64,000 nucleotides of DNA from Bacteroidota bacterium (GCA_030684395.1 JAUXTT010000024.1:1-64000), one strand, 5' to 3'; counted from the first letter of the stretch, positions 34,312 to 43,620 are shown. Made by a program: numbers and translations. The notes: generated from the sequence alone by a model not told the origin.

Positions 34312-36804
34312 ATGTTTTTCAACACAAAAATAAAAGTGGTGATAGGGTTCACGATAGCTGTTTTAATTATCGGGGTTGCAGGGATTTTTAGTTACAGAAG
34401 CATACACCGCATTACTCAATCCCTTGAGGATGTTTCTCAGGAAAACCCTCGTTTAGATTTATTGGAACAATTTGTTGCAAACGCCACCCGCTCTGATGAG
34501 TTGGTGAGAGCTTATGTTTACGACAAACGTCAGGAGATGCTAGATACCCTAAACGAGCTCTCCAAAAACACCAACTCGCTTATCTACAAACTGGAAAATG
34601 ATAAAAACATTTCTCCCGAACAGAAAAAAAGAGTTGATGAGTTATCTGACCTGTTTGTTGATTACCGGGATCTCCATTTCAGTCATATCCTCTTAGCCAA
34701 TACCAGTAACAACCAGTCCATATTCAATAAACTTTCCTCTTCCATTAATACTATTAATGAAAAGAAAAACAGGAATGACAATGCCAGCAAAGACGCACTA
34801 AAAAAAAGGATAATGGAAAAATTATTTCCTTCCAAAACAGATGATAAATCAAAAAGTACCGCAGAACCCAATTATACTGATGATATTCAGAAAGCCATTG
34901 ATGAGATTCAATCAGAACAAATAAAGCACGATCAGTCGGTAAGTGAAGCTGAGTTGGAAATTCTCACCAAACAGTCGGAACTAAAACAAAAAATGGGGGG
35001 CATTATTCACGACTTTATTAAGACGGAGCAATTGTATACGCAAACAAGTATTGCCAATTCAAAAGCTGTTGCAAACAATTCTATTTATATTATTGGTTTG
35101 ATCATTTTTTTAGGAATATTTGCCTTCTCTATTTTTGTGTATTACATCCTTTCCGATCTTTCGCTTAATGCCAAGCTTCGTAAAGAGCTGGTAGTTTCGC
35201 AAAGAGAAGCTTTAAAACTGGCAAAGACCAAAGAAAAATTTCTCGCCAATATGAGCCATGAGATCCGAACACCGTTAAATGCTATCGTTGGTTTCTCCGA
35301 ACAGTTGTCGCAAGCAGCCAACAAGGATGAAGTGAAAAAATACTCAAAAGCCATCAATACTTCATCTGAGCATTTATTGAATCTGGTTAACGATATACTT
35401 GACTATTCCAAATTAGATCTTGGAAAGGTAAACCTGGAGAATATTCCATTCGATCCAAACGAAACCCTGCAAGAAATCTATGACATTCTTAAACCTTCAG
35501 GAACAAAAAAGAATATTTCAGTTGAACTGGATCTGAAAAAAGGATGCCCTCAGCTTTTTGGTGACTCTTACCGGTTAAAACAAATCACTCTTAATTTATT
35601 GAGTAATGCAATTAAGTTTACCGAAAAAGGGAAAGTAGTATTAAGCTCCGACTATATTATGACTGGCGAAGACTCGCCTGTTAGTCAGGCAGGAAAAGTG
35701 ATGTTCAATATTAAAATCACCGATACCGGTATTGGAATTAACGAAGAAAATATTGACAAAATTTTCAGCAGTTTTAATCAGGCGCACGAAAGTATTACAA
35801 GAAAATACGGAGGGACGGGTCTTGGCTTAGCCATTTGTAAAAAATTAATAGAAATGCAGAATGGTAACATTGCTGTTAAGAGCGAACCCGGAAAAGGAAC
35901 GGAATTTAACGTGTTTATTCCTTATAATATTTCGTTCGAAAACCTGAAGGAAGCCAAAGTAGTGGCGCTAAATCAAAACAAAAAACAACAAGTTAATGCA
36001 AAAAACCTCCATGTGCTTATTGTTGACGACGACTCTATGAACGTTTTTTTGATGGAAACAATCCTCGGGAAAAATCAATTCAGTTACAGTGTGGCGCAAA
36101 ACGGCAGAGAAGCTTTGTTTAAATTCAACAACGAAAAAGTTGATATTGTATTAACCGACATCAACATGCCGGTAATGAGCGGCGAAGAACTCCTTAAAGA
36201 AATAAGGAAATATCCGGATGAATACAAAAAGAACATTCCCGTAATAGCATTAAGTGCTGATGTGCATAAAGCAACAACTGATAACTGTCAGAATCATGGC
36301 TTTACTGCCTGCTTATTAAAACCTTTTAAGGAAGAAACTCTTTTATCAATCATAAATACTCATTGCGGGCAAACAAAAGTAAAAAGCAAGCGCTCAAAAG
36401 CACAAGGTACTGTAATTGAACCGTCAAATGGCAAAGAGGCTGACTACGAGTTAAGTGAAATAGAAAAGCTTTCAGAAGGCAATTCTTCTTTTGTTGCTAA
36501 AATGCTGGACACTTTTGTTAACAACGCAAGAGAAAATAACCGGATCATGCTGGAAAGCATTAAGAACAAAGATTACGAAAGCTTGAGTAAGATCGCCCAC
36601 AAAAGTATTCCGTCGTTCTCTTTTGTGGGACTAAGCAGATTTATTCCCCTGCTAAAGGAGATCGAGAACAATGCTTTTTCAGAAGAGCATAGGAAAACCG
36701 TTATTGAAAATGTAAACAAAATCACTAATCACATAAAAAAAATAATTCCTCAATTGGAAACGCATTCCAGGAGTTTGAAAGAAAAAGATACTTCAACTGC
36801 TTAA
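34312..36804 (+). CDS. Hybrid sensor histidine kinase with receiver and HPt domains
   Basis: This 830-residue membrane protein has two transmembrane segments (about residues 8-27 and 255-278) enclosing a helical, coiled-coil-rich periplasmic sensor region. A HisKA domain with H316 in MSHEIRTPLNAIVGF follows. The ATPase domain carries the N box NLLSNAIKF, DTGIGI and GGTGLGLAI. A receiver domain (about 560-685) has the phospho-acceptor D616 in VLTDINMPVMSG. The C-terminal HPt domain has H763 in AHKSIPSFSFVGL. All residues for a full His-Asp-His relay are present. Its output is probably the stand-alone receiver encoded 30 bp downstream or an unlinked regulator. The signal is unknown. Confidence 0.94.
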   Translation: MFFNTKIKVVIGFTIAVLIIGVAGIFSYRSIHRITQSLEDVSQENPRLDLLEQFVANATRSDELVRAYVYDKRQEMLDTLNELSKNTNSLIYKLENDKNISPEQKKRVDELSDLFVDYRDLHFSHILLANTSNNQSIFNKLSSSINTINEKKNRNDNASKDALKKRIMEKLFPSKTDDKSKSTAEPNYTDDIQKAIDEIQSEQIKHDQSVSEAELEILTKQSELKQKMGGIIHDFIKTEQLYTQTSIANSKAVANNSIYIIGLIIFLGIFAFSIFVYYILSDLSLNAKLRKELVVSQREALKLAKTKEKFLANMSHEIRTPLNAIVGFSEQLSQAANKDEVKKYSKAINTSSEHLLNLVNDILDYSKLDLGKVNLENIPFDPNETLQEIYDILKPSGTKKNISVELDLKKGCPQLFGDSYRLKQITLNLLSNAIKFTEKGKVVLSSDYIMTGEDSPVSQAGKVMFNIKITDTGIGINEENIDKIFSSFNQAHESITRKYGGTGLGLAICKKLIEMQNGNIAVKSEPGKGTEFNVFIPYNISFENLKEAKVVALNQNKKQQVNAKNLHVLIVDDDSMNVFLMETILGKNQFSYSVAQNGREALFKFNNEKVDIVLTDINMPVMSGEELLKEIRKYPDEYKKNIPVIALSADVHKATTDNCQNHGFTACLLKPFKEETLLSIINTHCGQTKVKSKRSKAQGTVIEPSNGKEADYELSEIEKLSEGNSSFVAKMLDTFVNNARENNRIMLESIKNKDYESLSKIAHKSIPSFSFVGLSRFIPLLKEIENNAFSEEHRKTVIENVNKITNHIKKIIPQLETHSRSLKEKDTSTA

Positions 36805-36834
36805 CTACAAAATATAAAATTAAACCATTACATA

Positions 36835-37224
36835 ATGAAAACAGCACACCCCACAAAAGTTCTGATCGTAGACGATGACGAACTTATTTTGATGGCTCTC
36901 CGCCAAAAACTGGAGAAAGAAGGAATGCAAGTGTTTACTTCATCTAACATCTACGATGCTTATTTTAAAGTGAACCAGATCGAGCCGGATCTGATTTTAC
37001 TTGACATTGTACTTCCTGATATGAATGGGCTTTCATTTATGAACATGATTAACTCAAATGTATTGGATACCCGCATTCCGGTTATTCTTATGTCATCCTT
37101 AGCAACTGATGACATCATTGAGAAATCGTATGAAATGGGTGCAAGCGGTTATATCACAAAACCTTTTGATATGAACTCAATCACAGGCATTATCAAACAG
37201 CATACTCATCGGGCGATGCATTGA
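36835..37224 (+). CDS. Stand-alone response regulator receiver protein
   Basis: A 129-residue single CheY-like domain. D57 in LILLDIVLPDMNG is the phosphorylation site, the acidic pocket DDDE is near the N-terminus, and the conserved lysine is in YITKPFDM. There is no output domain, so it probably acts by protein contact or as a phosphate carrier. It lies 30 bp after the hybrid kinase gene, in what looks like one operon. Confidence 0.92.
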   Translation: MKTAHPTKVLIVDDDELILMALRQKLEKEGMQVFTSSNIYDAYFKVNQIEPDLILLDIVLPDMNGLSFMNMINSNVLDTRIPVILMSSLATDDIIEKSYEMGASGYITKPFDMNSITGIIKQHTHRAMH

Positions 37225-37295
37225 TTTAAATTAAAACCCGCTTACCAGACGGGCCGGAAAGAAACAAGGCGAGTTAATTGCTTCTTTTTATAATA

Positions 37296-37928
37296 TTATA
37301 CTGCTCTTCTATCCTCAAACATCTCCACTTCGGCCAATGGGTTGAAAAGGTAGATTTTGCCTGTTCGAACTTCTTTACAGGTAAAACGGGTCCTGATCTT
37401 CTGACCCTTTTCGTATAAATTCCCCTGAAAAACAAACACTGCATTCAAAGGCAATTTTTCGAGATAAATTCCCGCATTCGAATCTTCATCATACAAACGC
37501 AAAGCACGATACAAATTTTTATCTGTACAACTGGAAGCTGCAGGATTGTTAAGGTATTTACGAATAGCATACAATAATTCAACGGGGAAAATTTCGGTAT
37601 CTAAAAAAGGTTGCATCATTACTCTGAATTCCTGCTTCCACTCTGCCCCGTGCGGCATCACCGAATTTTTGAATTTATTGTGTGTAGTTAAATGGGCGAT
37701 TTCGTGAATAAGTGTTACTAAAAATGCGTACTTATTAAGGTTGTAATTAATAGTGATCTGATGATTGCTTCCATTGAACGGTGCACGGTAATCACCTAAT
37801 TTTGTACTGCGTTCTTTTTTGATTTTTAATTTAAAATCATATTCGGTGATCCATTGAACGATCAACGGAACAGCCTTTTCGGGCATGTATTTACAAAGTA
37901 CAGATGCGTTTCTATGTTGCTGTTCCAT
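37296..37928 (-). CDS. SprT-like zinc metalloprotein
   Basis: The 210-residue protein has the zinc-binding motif H75-E-I-A-H79 in TLIHEIAHLTTH. The approach ITINYNLNKYAFL is typical of SprT-like domains related to the protease core of Spartan. The C-terminal half lacks the usual zinc-ribbon cysteines; a single Cys-rich position (FTCKEV) remains. Its activity in bacteria is unproven. It is oriented with rnhB upstream on the same strand. Confidence 0.83.
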   Translation of the reverse strand: MEQQHRNASVLCKYMPEKAVPLIVQWITEYDFKLKIKKERSTKLGDYRAPFNGSNHQITINYNLNKYAFLVTLIHEIAHLTTHNKFKNSVMPHGAEWKQEFRVMMQPFLDTEIFPVELLYAIRKYLNNPAASSCTDKNLYRALRLYDEDSNAGIYLEKLPLNAVFVFQGNLYEKGQKIRTRFTCKEVRTGKIYLFNPLAEVEMFEDRRAV

Positions 37929-38004
37929 TACAGTAAAAATAATTCAAATTCAGGGTGAAGAAACGGGTTCATTGTGAAGATATCAAACTTCCTATGTGAA
38001 AAAA

Positions 38005-38607
38005 TCATAGATCCAGTTCCAGCTGATTAGGAAGCAAAGTAAATGTCATACGGTGAACAGCAGTTGGCCCGAACTGCTCAATACCTGCACGGTGTGCTTT
38101 GGTTGGATAACCTTTGTTTTGATCCCATTTATAATGTGGATATTTTTCATGCAATTCCATCATAATATCATCCCGATAGGTTTTTGCCAAAATGGATGCA
38201 GCTGCAATACTCAGGAATTTGCCGTCACCTTTGATGATGCATTCGTGCCTGATCTCTTTATATTTTTTGAATCTATTACCGTCGATCAACAACAATTCAG
38301 GTAGTGTTTTGAGCTTGTCCACTGCATGGTGCATAGCCAGAAAAGAAGCATTCAAAATATTGATCTCATCTATCTTTGCGTGATCAACAATTGCATAAGC
38401 CCAATCAATAGCATCCTTTTCAATTTGTTCCCGCAAAGCATACCGTTGCTTTTCGCTTAGCTTTTTGGAATCGTCTAAATCTTTATTTTTATAATTTTTT
38501 GGCAAAATAACCGCGGCAGCAACCACCGGGCCTGCCAAACAACCCCTGCCTGCTTCGTCGCAACCTGCTTCCACCAATTTTTTATCAAAAAAAGAAAGTA
38601 ATGCCAT
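38005..38607 (-). CDS. rnhB: Ribonuclease HII
   Basis: This cytosolic enzyme removes RNA from RNA-DNA hybrids and single ribonucleotides from DNA. The 200-residue protein has the family start EAGCDEAGRGCLAGPV, with catalytic D17 and E18. LDDSKKLSEKQR, a third acidic residue in LLLIDGN and AAASILAKTYRD are also present. The length is standard. Confidence 0.96.
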   Translation of the reverse strand: MALLSFFDKKLVEAGCDEAGRGCLAGPVVAAAVILPKNYKNKDLDDSKKLSEKQRYALREQIEKDAIDWAYAIVDHAKIDEINILNASFLAMHHAVDKLKTLPELLLIDGNRFKKYKEIRHECIIKGDGKFLSIAAASILAKTYRDDIMMELHEKYPHYKWDQNKGYPTKAHRAGIEQFGPTAVHRMTFTLLPNQLELDL

Positions 38608-38724
38608 AATTTAAAAACCTCGCAAAGGTAGTTCAATTAGCACTTTTATAAGACGAATAAGAATGAACAAAATTTGCCTTTTTTCCAACATCTTCCTATT
38701 CCTAAGTTTTAGTATCTTTACATC

Positions 38725-39558
38725 ATGAGTAAAAAGAAAATTCAATTAGGTGACATCACCATTGGTTCAGATGAATTATTTTTAATTTCCGGACCTTGTG
38801 TAATAGAAGAAGAAAGTATTATGATGAAGACTGCCGAGAAACTGAAAGAAGTTTCTGAACGCATGAAAATCAAAATCATTTATAAATCATCTTTTCAAAA
38901 AGATAACCGCAGTAGTTTAAAATACTATGACGGGCCGGGCTTATCAAAGGGAGTTGCCTTGTTGGGAAAAATAAAAGAGCAATTTGGTTTTTCGGTGCTA
39001 ACCGACATTCATTATCCTGATCAGGCAGCCGCAGCTGCAGAAGTTGTGGATGTATTGCAAATTCCGGCTTATCTGTGTATGCAATCAACTTTATTGGTTG
39101 CTGCAGCTAAAACAGGAAAGATTGTAAACATTAAACACGGGCAGTTTCTTGCACCGGACAATATGAAACATCCATTGCAAAAATGCATTGATGCCGGGAA
39201 TGATAACGTGATTTTAACCGAGCGTGGATACACTTTCGGATACAATGATCTTATTGTTGACCCAAGAAGTTTTTATCATTTAAATGCATTGGGTTATCCT
39301 GTGGTATTTGATATTACACATTGTGTGCGTAAATATGGAATTCCCAGTTCGGACGCTAAAGGCGGGATGAGAGAATTTTTACCGGTACTTTCCAGAGCAG
39401 GCGTAGCAAGTGGGGTAGACGGTGTATTTATTGAAACGCATCCTGAACCGGAAAAAGCTTTATGTGATGCTGCATCACAGTTGTGTGTATATGATCTGGA
39501 AGAATTTTTGAAACCATTGATAGAAATCCATAACTTAGAAGTATCATATAGAAAATAA
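38725..39558 (+). CDS. kdsA: 3-deoxy-8-phosphooctulonate synthase KdsA
   Basis: This cytosolic enzyme condenses arabinose 5-phosphate and phosphoenolpyruvate to KDO 8-phosphate for lipid A synthesis, indicating a Gram-negative envelope. The 277-residue protein has FLISGPCVIEE, YKSSFQKDNRSS, LTDIHYPDQ, VNIKHGQFLAPDNM, TERGYTFGYNDLIVDPRS and the C-terminal GVDGVFIETHPEPEKALCDA, all typical. The motif near residue 45, where metal-dependent enzymes carry a cysteine, was not checked further. Confidence 0.96.
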   Translation: MSKKKIQLGDITIGSDELFLISGPCVIEEESIMMKTAEKLKEVSERMKIKIIYKSSFQKDNRSSLKYYDGPGLSKGVALLGKIKEQFGFSVLTDIHYPDQAAAAAEVVDVLQIPAYLCMQSTLLVAAAKTGKIVNIKHGQFLAPDNMKHPLQKCIDAGNDNVILTERGYTFGYNDLIVDPRSFYHLNALGYPVVFDITHCVRKYGIPSSDAKGGMREFLPVLSRAGVASGVDGVFIETHPEPEKALCDAASQLCVYDLEEFLKPLIEIHNLEVSYRK

Positions 39559-39561
39559 ATA

Positions 39562-39648
39562 ATACGAATCTATAAGTTGTTATTACAAATGAATATACAA
39601 ATCGTAATTTATTAAGTTCTAATTTGTATATTCGTTACAGATTCGTAT
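39562..39648. repeat. Long imperfect inverted repeat (ATACGAATCT class)
   Basis: The left arm begins ATACGAATCT and continues to GAATATACAAAT near 39602. The right arm (39622-39648) is ATTTGTATATTCGT followed by TACAGATTCGTAT. The arms can pair over most of their length. It lies between kdsA and the repeat protein gene and has no open frame. Confidence 0.7.
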
Positions 39649-39679
39649 CAATTAGTATTTACATTTAAACCAACAAAAC

Positions 39680-40084
39680 ATGAAAACAATTCTACTAGCG
39701 ATCATCGGGCTTCTTATCAGTTATTCAGTTTCTGCACAAAGCCTTTACATTAAAGGAAGTAAAAAAGGTGAAATAGAAAGCGACGGCGATGTTTACATCA
39801 ATGGAAGTAAAAAAGGAAATATTGAAAGCGACGGAGACGTTTATGTTAACGGTTCTAAAAAAGGTCAAATAGAAAGTGATGGAGATATTTATGTAAATGG
39901 AAGTAAAGTTGGTCAGGTTGAAAGTGATGGAGATGTGTACAAAAACGGAAGCAAGATAGGGCAAGTAGAAAGTGACGGGGACATTTATAAGGACGGAAGT
40001 AAAATAGGAGATTGCAAAGGTGCCAGAAAAGATTGGACTGCAGCTGTTGTATTTTTCTTCTTTATAGAAGATCTGGCTTATTAA
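39680..40084 (+). CDS. Small secreted protein made of six 16-residue repeats
   Basis: The 134-residue product has a signal peptide (residues 1-20, ending SVSAQ). Six consecutive 16-residue units follow (residues 23-118), with consensus Y-x-N-G-S-K-x-G-x-x-E-S-D-G-D-V. The last unit is degenerate. A hydrophobic C-terminus (WTAAVVFFFFIEDLAY) follows, which may anchor it. The regular Gly and Asp spacing suggests a beta-helix or beta-roll-like stack with exposed acidic turns, but no known family is identified. A strong terminator ends the unit 24 bases after the stop. Confidence 0.75.
   Translation: MKTILLAIIGLLISYSVSAQSLYIKGSKKGEIESDGDVYINGSKKGNIESDGDVYVNGSKKGQIESDGDIYVNGSKVGQVESDGDVYKNGSKIGQVESDGDIYKDGSKIGDCKGARKDWTAAVVFFFFIEDLAY
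39746..40033 (+). repeat. Six tandem 48-bp units coding for 16-residue repeats
   Basis: The units are exactly 48 bp each with no frame shift, so unit number can change without breaking the frame. The central units are most similar; the last lacks the ESDGD part. Confidence 0.8.
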
Positions 40085-40107
40085 TAAATATTCAAACAAA
40101 GGAAGAG

Positions 40108-40133
40108 GCAACGGTAATTCGTTGCTTTTTTTA
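40108..40133 (+). terminator. Intrinsic terminator after the repeat protein gene
   Basis: A perfect six-base-pair stem GCAACG/CGTTGC with a six-base loop (40108-40125) is followed by TTTTTTTAT. Confidence 0.85.
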
Positions 40134-40147
40134 TTTAATATTGTTGC

Positions 40148-40633
40148 ATGAAAAAAACGCTATTAGCATTAATACTATTCAGTTTAAGTATGCAGATACA
40201 ATCGCAAAACACCGAAAACACCTTTGATTTCTGGCTAGGCAAATGGGATGCATATTGGAGCGATTCACTGAGGGGAACAAACATCATTCAAAAGATTTTG
40301 AAAAATAAAATTGTGGAAGAGAATTTCTCCTTTAATGATAAAACGTTTATAGGAAAAAGCTGGACTGTGTTCGATGCAAATACAAAAACATGGAAACAAA
40401 CCTGGGTGGATGATGCAGGTGCATACTTATTACTTACAGGCGGACAGGAAGGTAAAGATGTTATCCTAACTATGACGGACACGCAAATACAAAAAGGTAA
40501 AACAGTTTATATGCGAATGATCTTTTATAACATTGAAAAAGATAGTTTCGACTGGGACTGGCAAAGTTCGGAAGACAAAGAAAAATGGACTACCGTTTGG
40601 GGCATCAAGTATAAAAGAAACAAGAAAAAATAA
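40148..40633 (+). CDS. Secreted DUF1579-like protein
   Basis: The 161-residue product has a signal peptide (ending QIQSQ). A small beta-barrel-like domain follows, starting FDFWLGKWDAYW and with later strands ending DWDWQSSEDKEKWTTVW. That is the pattern of DUF1579-related proteins of unknown function. It has a strongly basic C-terminus (KYKRNKKK). It starts 15 bases after the preceding terminator, so it probably has its own promoter, which I could not define. Confidence 0.7.
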   Translation: MKKTLLALILFSLSMQIQSQNTENTFDFWLGKWDAYWSDSLRGTNIIQKILKNKIVEENFSFNDKTFIGKSWTVFDANTKTWKQTWVDDAGAYLLLTGGQEGKDVILTMTDTQIQKGKTVYMRMIFYNIEKDSFDWDWQSSEDKEKWTTVWGIKYKRNKKK

Positions 40634-40680
40634 ATCTTGTTGTAGGAAAAGGTTGAAAAAACAATAGAACACAATTCGTC

Positions 40681-40748
40681 GCGGCGGAACGCAGGTTTAA
40701 CGGATCAACACTGATTAAGGCATTCGAAATCCACGTTATCAGCGTTCC
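40681..40748. repeat. Imperfect inverted repeat (GGAACGC class)
   Basis: The left arm GGAACGCAGGTTTAACGGAT is matched by a right arm ending ATCAGCGTTCC. The block starts with GCGGCGG. It resembles the elements at 43621-43705 and 63332-63411. Confidence 0.5.
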
Positions 40749-40789
40749 ATTAACCAATCATTATTTGTACAGGAAAATATTAAGAAATT

Positions 40790-41761
40790 CTAATTAGCAC
40801 TTGCTACTCCGTTGATACCAACTTTGCTATTCATCTCTAGCATAGCAGCTAATGCTAATTGAGAATAGTTTTGAGAATTGTATCTGAAACCTTTAGCCTC
40901 AGTGTGCCAAAGTTTTTTGATCAGATCGATTCCTCCTTCTGTTGGATTGATTGCAGTAAGGGCAGCTTTTACGTTACCTACTCCGGCGTGGTATGAATGC
41001 ATTACCAGTAAACGAAACCACACATCCTGCTCGTTGTATTTTATCCCCAACGAATCAAGCATCATTTTTGTTTGAGGTATACAAATTTTTTTCATTAAAC
41101 AAGAAGCGGCATAAGCGGAACGGTCAAAATCGGCACGCTCATCTATTTTTTTATTCACTTTTAATCCAAACATGCGGGCAACCGGTTTCATTAATTGGAA
41201 CGAACCGTAAGCACCTACATTTGATTTCTGCAATTTATTGGGGCTTTCGATCAATAAGATCGCTTGAGCATACCAAGGATCTACTCCGTTTGCCATAAAT
41301 CCCTGAATTCCTCTGTGCAGGTTTCCGTAAGCACGATCGAAATCGTAGAAGAAATTTTTTCCAACAGTAACCAAAACACGAGCAGTATCTGCTAAACCGT
41401 GTTGCTGACGAACATTATTTCTGAATGCTGTTTTTGCGCTATCCGATTGGCGGTCCCAATCAGAATTACTCATTTTTGCAACTATGGTACGATTACTTGC
41501 AATGTTTATTAAACAAGAATCTTTGGAAAGCTTCATAATCTGTTGCCAAAATTTAACCTGAGGCAAAGTATCACAACCCAGAGAATAAATCTGTCTGTCG
41601 AAAACATAATCTCTTGCTTCGTTACCTTCTTTGCACACCCCAACAATATCTCTACAGTGATCAACGCATGACGTGTTCACTGTATCAGGATTGGTAGCAG
41701 ATTTCCCTGAAGTCGGGTTCCCTAACATTAATGGGAATAATATTTTAACAAATAACATCAT
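40790..41761 (-). CDS. Lytic transglycosylase-like protein (SLT domain)
   Basis: The 323-residue product has a short hydrophobic N-terminus but no confident signal-peptide cleavage site. The SLT domain starts near residue 155, with the catalytic glutamate E172 in QAILLIESPNKL. GAYGSFQLMKPVARMFGL and YHAGVGNVKAALTA follow, in the order expected for the MltD/Slt group that cleaves the glycan strands of peptidoglycan. The N-terminal about 150 residues, with six cysteines, are unassigned. The gene is bounded by two intergenic repeats. Confidence 0.83.
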   Translation of the reverse strand: MMLFVKILFPLMLGNPTSGKSATNPDTVNTSCVDHCRDIVGVCKEGNEARDYVFDRQIYSLGCDTLPQVKFWQQIMKLSKDSCLINIASNRTIVAKMSNSDWDRQSDSAKTAFRNNVRQQHGLADTARVLVTVGKNFFYDFDRAYGNLHRGIQGFMANGVDPWYAQAILLIESPNKLQKSNVGAYGSFQLMKPVARMFGLKVNKKIDERADFDRSAYAASCLMKKICIPQTKMMLDSLGIKYNEQDVWFRLLVMHSYHAGVGNVKAALTAINPTEGGIDLIKKLWHTEAKGFRYNSQNYSQLALAAMLEMNSKVGINGVASAN

Positions 41762-41872
41762 TTATGTTGGACAAGATATGTGATTTAACGCAAAAAGAAA
41801 AAAAATGTTGCAGGATTTATTAACGATCCCCTTTTGAAAACCTAAGAATATAAATCCAACTAATCCTAAAGA

Positions 41873-41978
41873 GTCCACAAAGCACATTTATACCATAGTC
41901 TCACATTGGGCGCAAAGAGTTAATAAACACTTAGTTAAACTCTGTGAACTTTGTGCTTTCTTTGTGTTCTTTGTGGTT
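41873..41978. repeat. Imperfect inverted repeat (CACAAAG class) extending into the VanZ-like gene
   Basis: The left arm includes GTCCACAAAGCACA near 41873 and CGCAAAGAGT near 41911. The right arm (41938-41978) reads, on the minus strand, ACCACAAAGAACACAAAG followed by further CACAAAG- and CACAGAG-like units. The right arm contains the last codons and stop of the VanZ-like gene. Confidence 0.65.
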
Positions 41979-42365
41979 AAAGCATTTTGGAAATTTGCGT
42001 GAAAGGAAGCCAAATAAACACAAAGCCGCAATGCAACCAGTAGAATTTGCAATAAAATCGAGCCAATCGCCACTACGTTCGGAGAATAAAACGCTCTGCA
42101 TTATTTCCAATGCGCCACCATACAAAACGCAGAAAAAAGTAACGATCACTTTAGCATGTTTTTTAAGTGAACCATAATTCGATTGCAAATTAAATCCTCT
42201 CAGATAAAGAACCTCTAAAACAAAGAAAATAGAAGCGTGTACAAACTTATCGAAAGAAAGTAATTCGAGCCAACTGATATGAGGAATGGATTTTCCAGGC
42301 ATACTGCATAAAGCAAATATTACCAGGGTCCAAAGAAATGCCAGCCAATTATACCTTAAAAACAT
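41931..42365 (-). CDS. VanZ-like membrane protein with a repeat-derived C-terminal tail
   Basis: This 144-residue protein (from the ATG at 42365) has four hydrophobic segments. The VanZ-family motifs are DKFVHASIFFVLEVLYL and EIMQSVLFSERSGDWLDFIANSTG. VanZ itself lowers teicoplanin binding; most homologues have no known role. The final 15 residues, starting NHKEHKES, are encoded by an intergenic repeat and are not part of the family domain. An upstream ATG at 42413 would add 16 residues with no support. Confidence 0.82.
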   Translation of the reverse strand: MFLRYNWLAFLWTLVIFALCSMPGKSIPHISWLELLSFDKFVHASIFFVLEVLYLRGFNLQSNYGSLKKHAKVIVTFFCVLYGGALEIMQSVLFSERSGDWLDFIANSTGCIAALCLFGFLSRKFPKCFNHKEHKESTKFTEFN

Positions 42366-42449
42366 AGTGCAAAAATACTCTTCTTTCTTAATACCCACAC
42401 TACAAAACAACAAAATCCATATATTCGTTCAGCTATTTAAACAAACATC

Positions 42450-43586
42450 ATGATCTCATTTCTATTGATCTTTTTCATGCTTCTTTTTGGACTTGTTTAT
42501 TTTTTCCCATTGAGATCAAAGACGGAGGATATTCAACATGCAAAACTCAAAAAGGTATTCCTGACCTTGTCTCTTTCACACTTTAGTCTCTTTATTGTTT
42601 TCCTTCTGTTACATATATATACAGACCTGATATTTAGTTTTAGTCAGCTCGAATTGCAAAATTACCTGGCAGTATTGATAGCTGTAGTTTTATCCATTCA
42701 GTTTACCTTTTTCAGGAACAGGCTCAGAAATTCAGTCAGGAAAATTCTTACATTTTTAGTAACTGTTTTTAGTATACATATTTTAGCAGTCATCTGTTTC
42801 TGCTTATTTACATTTTTCACAATGGAAATCGACAAAAATTCGTTTACAGAAACACCTTATGTTTTAGGACATGGAGGAATGGGTTCTAATTTTAAATACC
42901 CGAAGGATTCTGAAAGATCTTTTCAACAACTAATAGCTTTGGGTTGTGAAGGAAGTGAAATAGATGTGCAGATGACCAAAGACAGTGTGCTGGTTCTTTA
43001 TCACGATGAAACCCTGGAAACACTTACCAATGGAACAGGCTTGGTTTCTAATCATAACTGGGCGGAACTAAAAGATCTGAACTATTTTTCTCCATTCGAT
43101 GGAGAAATGAAAATCCTGAAACTGGAAGAACTTTTTCAGATGACTTCTGGTAATCCTTCATTTATCTTTTCGCTGGATATTAAATTTTTTGGAGAGAACT
43201 CTTTGAAGCCTTCCTTCTACAGAATTTTTTCTTCTCAATTAAAATCCATGATCAGTCGATTTCATCTTGAGAACACCGCATTTATTGAATGTAAACTGGA
43301 ATATCCGGGATTCCCCGAAATTATTCATGAATATTTTCCTTCTCCAAATAAAGTGTTTATCACCGGCTTTTACGACAAGGAAGCCTTACTTGTTGAAGCA
43401 GAAAAATTCAAGTCGTTTGGAATAGGTTTTTCCTTAAATGATGCCAACCAAAATTTTATCGACAAGGCGCATTCAAAAAACATGAAAGTAATGTTGTGGG
43501 ATGTTTACACCAAAAGCGACATCAAAAAGCTAGAAAAACTTTCTCCCGAATACATTCAATCCGATCTTCTCTTCTACTCCAATTAA
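42450..43586 (+). CDS. Membrane glycerophosphodiester phosphodiesterase family protein
   Basis: The 378-residue product has an N-terminal membrane module with about four hydrophobic segments (residues 2-20, 36-62, 70-88, 98-124). A GDPD catalytic domain follows. H141 in GHGGMGSN, E170/D172 in EGSEIDVQMTKD and H185 in VLYHDETL are the residues expected for metal binding and catalysis. The end of the domain has IGFSLNDANQ and KVMLWDVYTKSDI. Substrate specificity within the family is not predictable. Confidence 0.88.
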   Translation: MISFLLIFFMLLFGLVYFFPLRSKTEDIQHAKLKKVFLTLSLSHFSLFIVFLLLHIYTDLIFSFSQLELQNYLAVLIAVVLSIQFTFFRNRLRNSVRKILTFLVTVFSIHILAVICFCLFTFFTMEIDKNSFTETPYVLGHGGMGSNFKYPKDSERSFQQLIALGCEGSEIDVQMTKDSVLVLYHDETLETLTNGTGLVSNHNWAELKDLNYFSPFDGEMKILKLEELFQMTSGNPSFIFSLDIKFFGENSLKPSFYRIFSSQLKSMISRFHLENTAFIECKLEYPGFPEIIHEYFPSPNKVFITGFYDKEALLVEAEKFKSFGIGFSLNDANQNFIDKAHSKNMKVMLWDVYTKSDIKKLEKLSPEYIQSDLLFYSN

Positions 43587-43592
43587 AATCAG

Positions 43593-43607
43593 TCTGCCGA
43601 CGGCAGA
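43593..43607. repeat. Small palindrome TCTGCCGACGGCAGA
   Basis: A 15-base palindrome with a single central base, seven bases after the GDPD stop. It belongs with the other short GC-rich palindromes of the window (60120-60133 and the 18-bp family). Confidence 0.6.
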
Positions 43608-43620
43608 GAAATCAGGTTTT

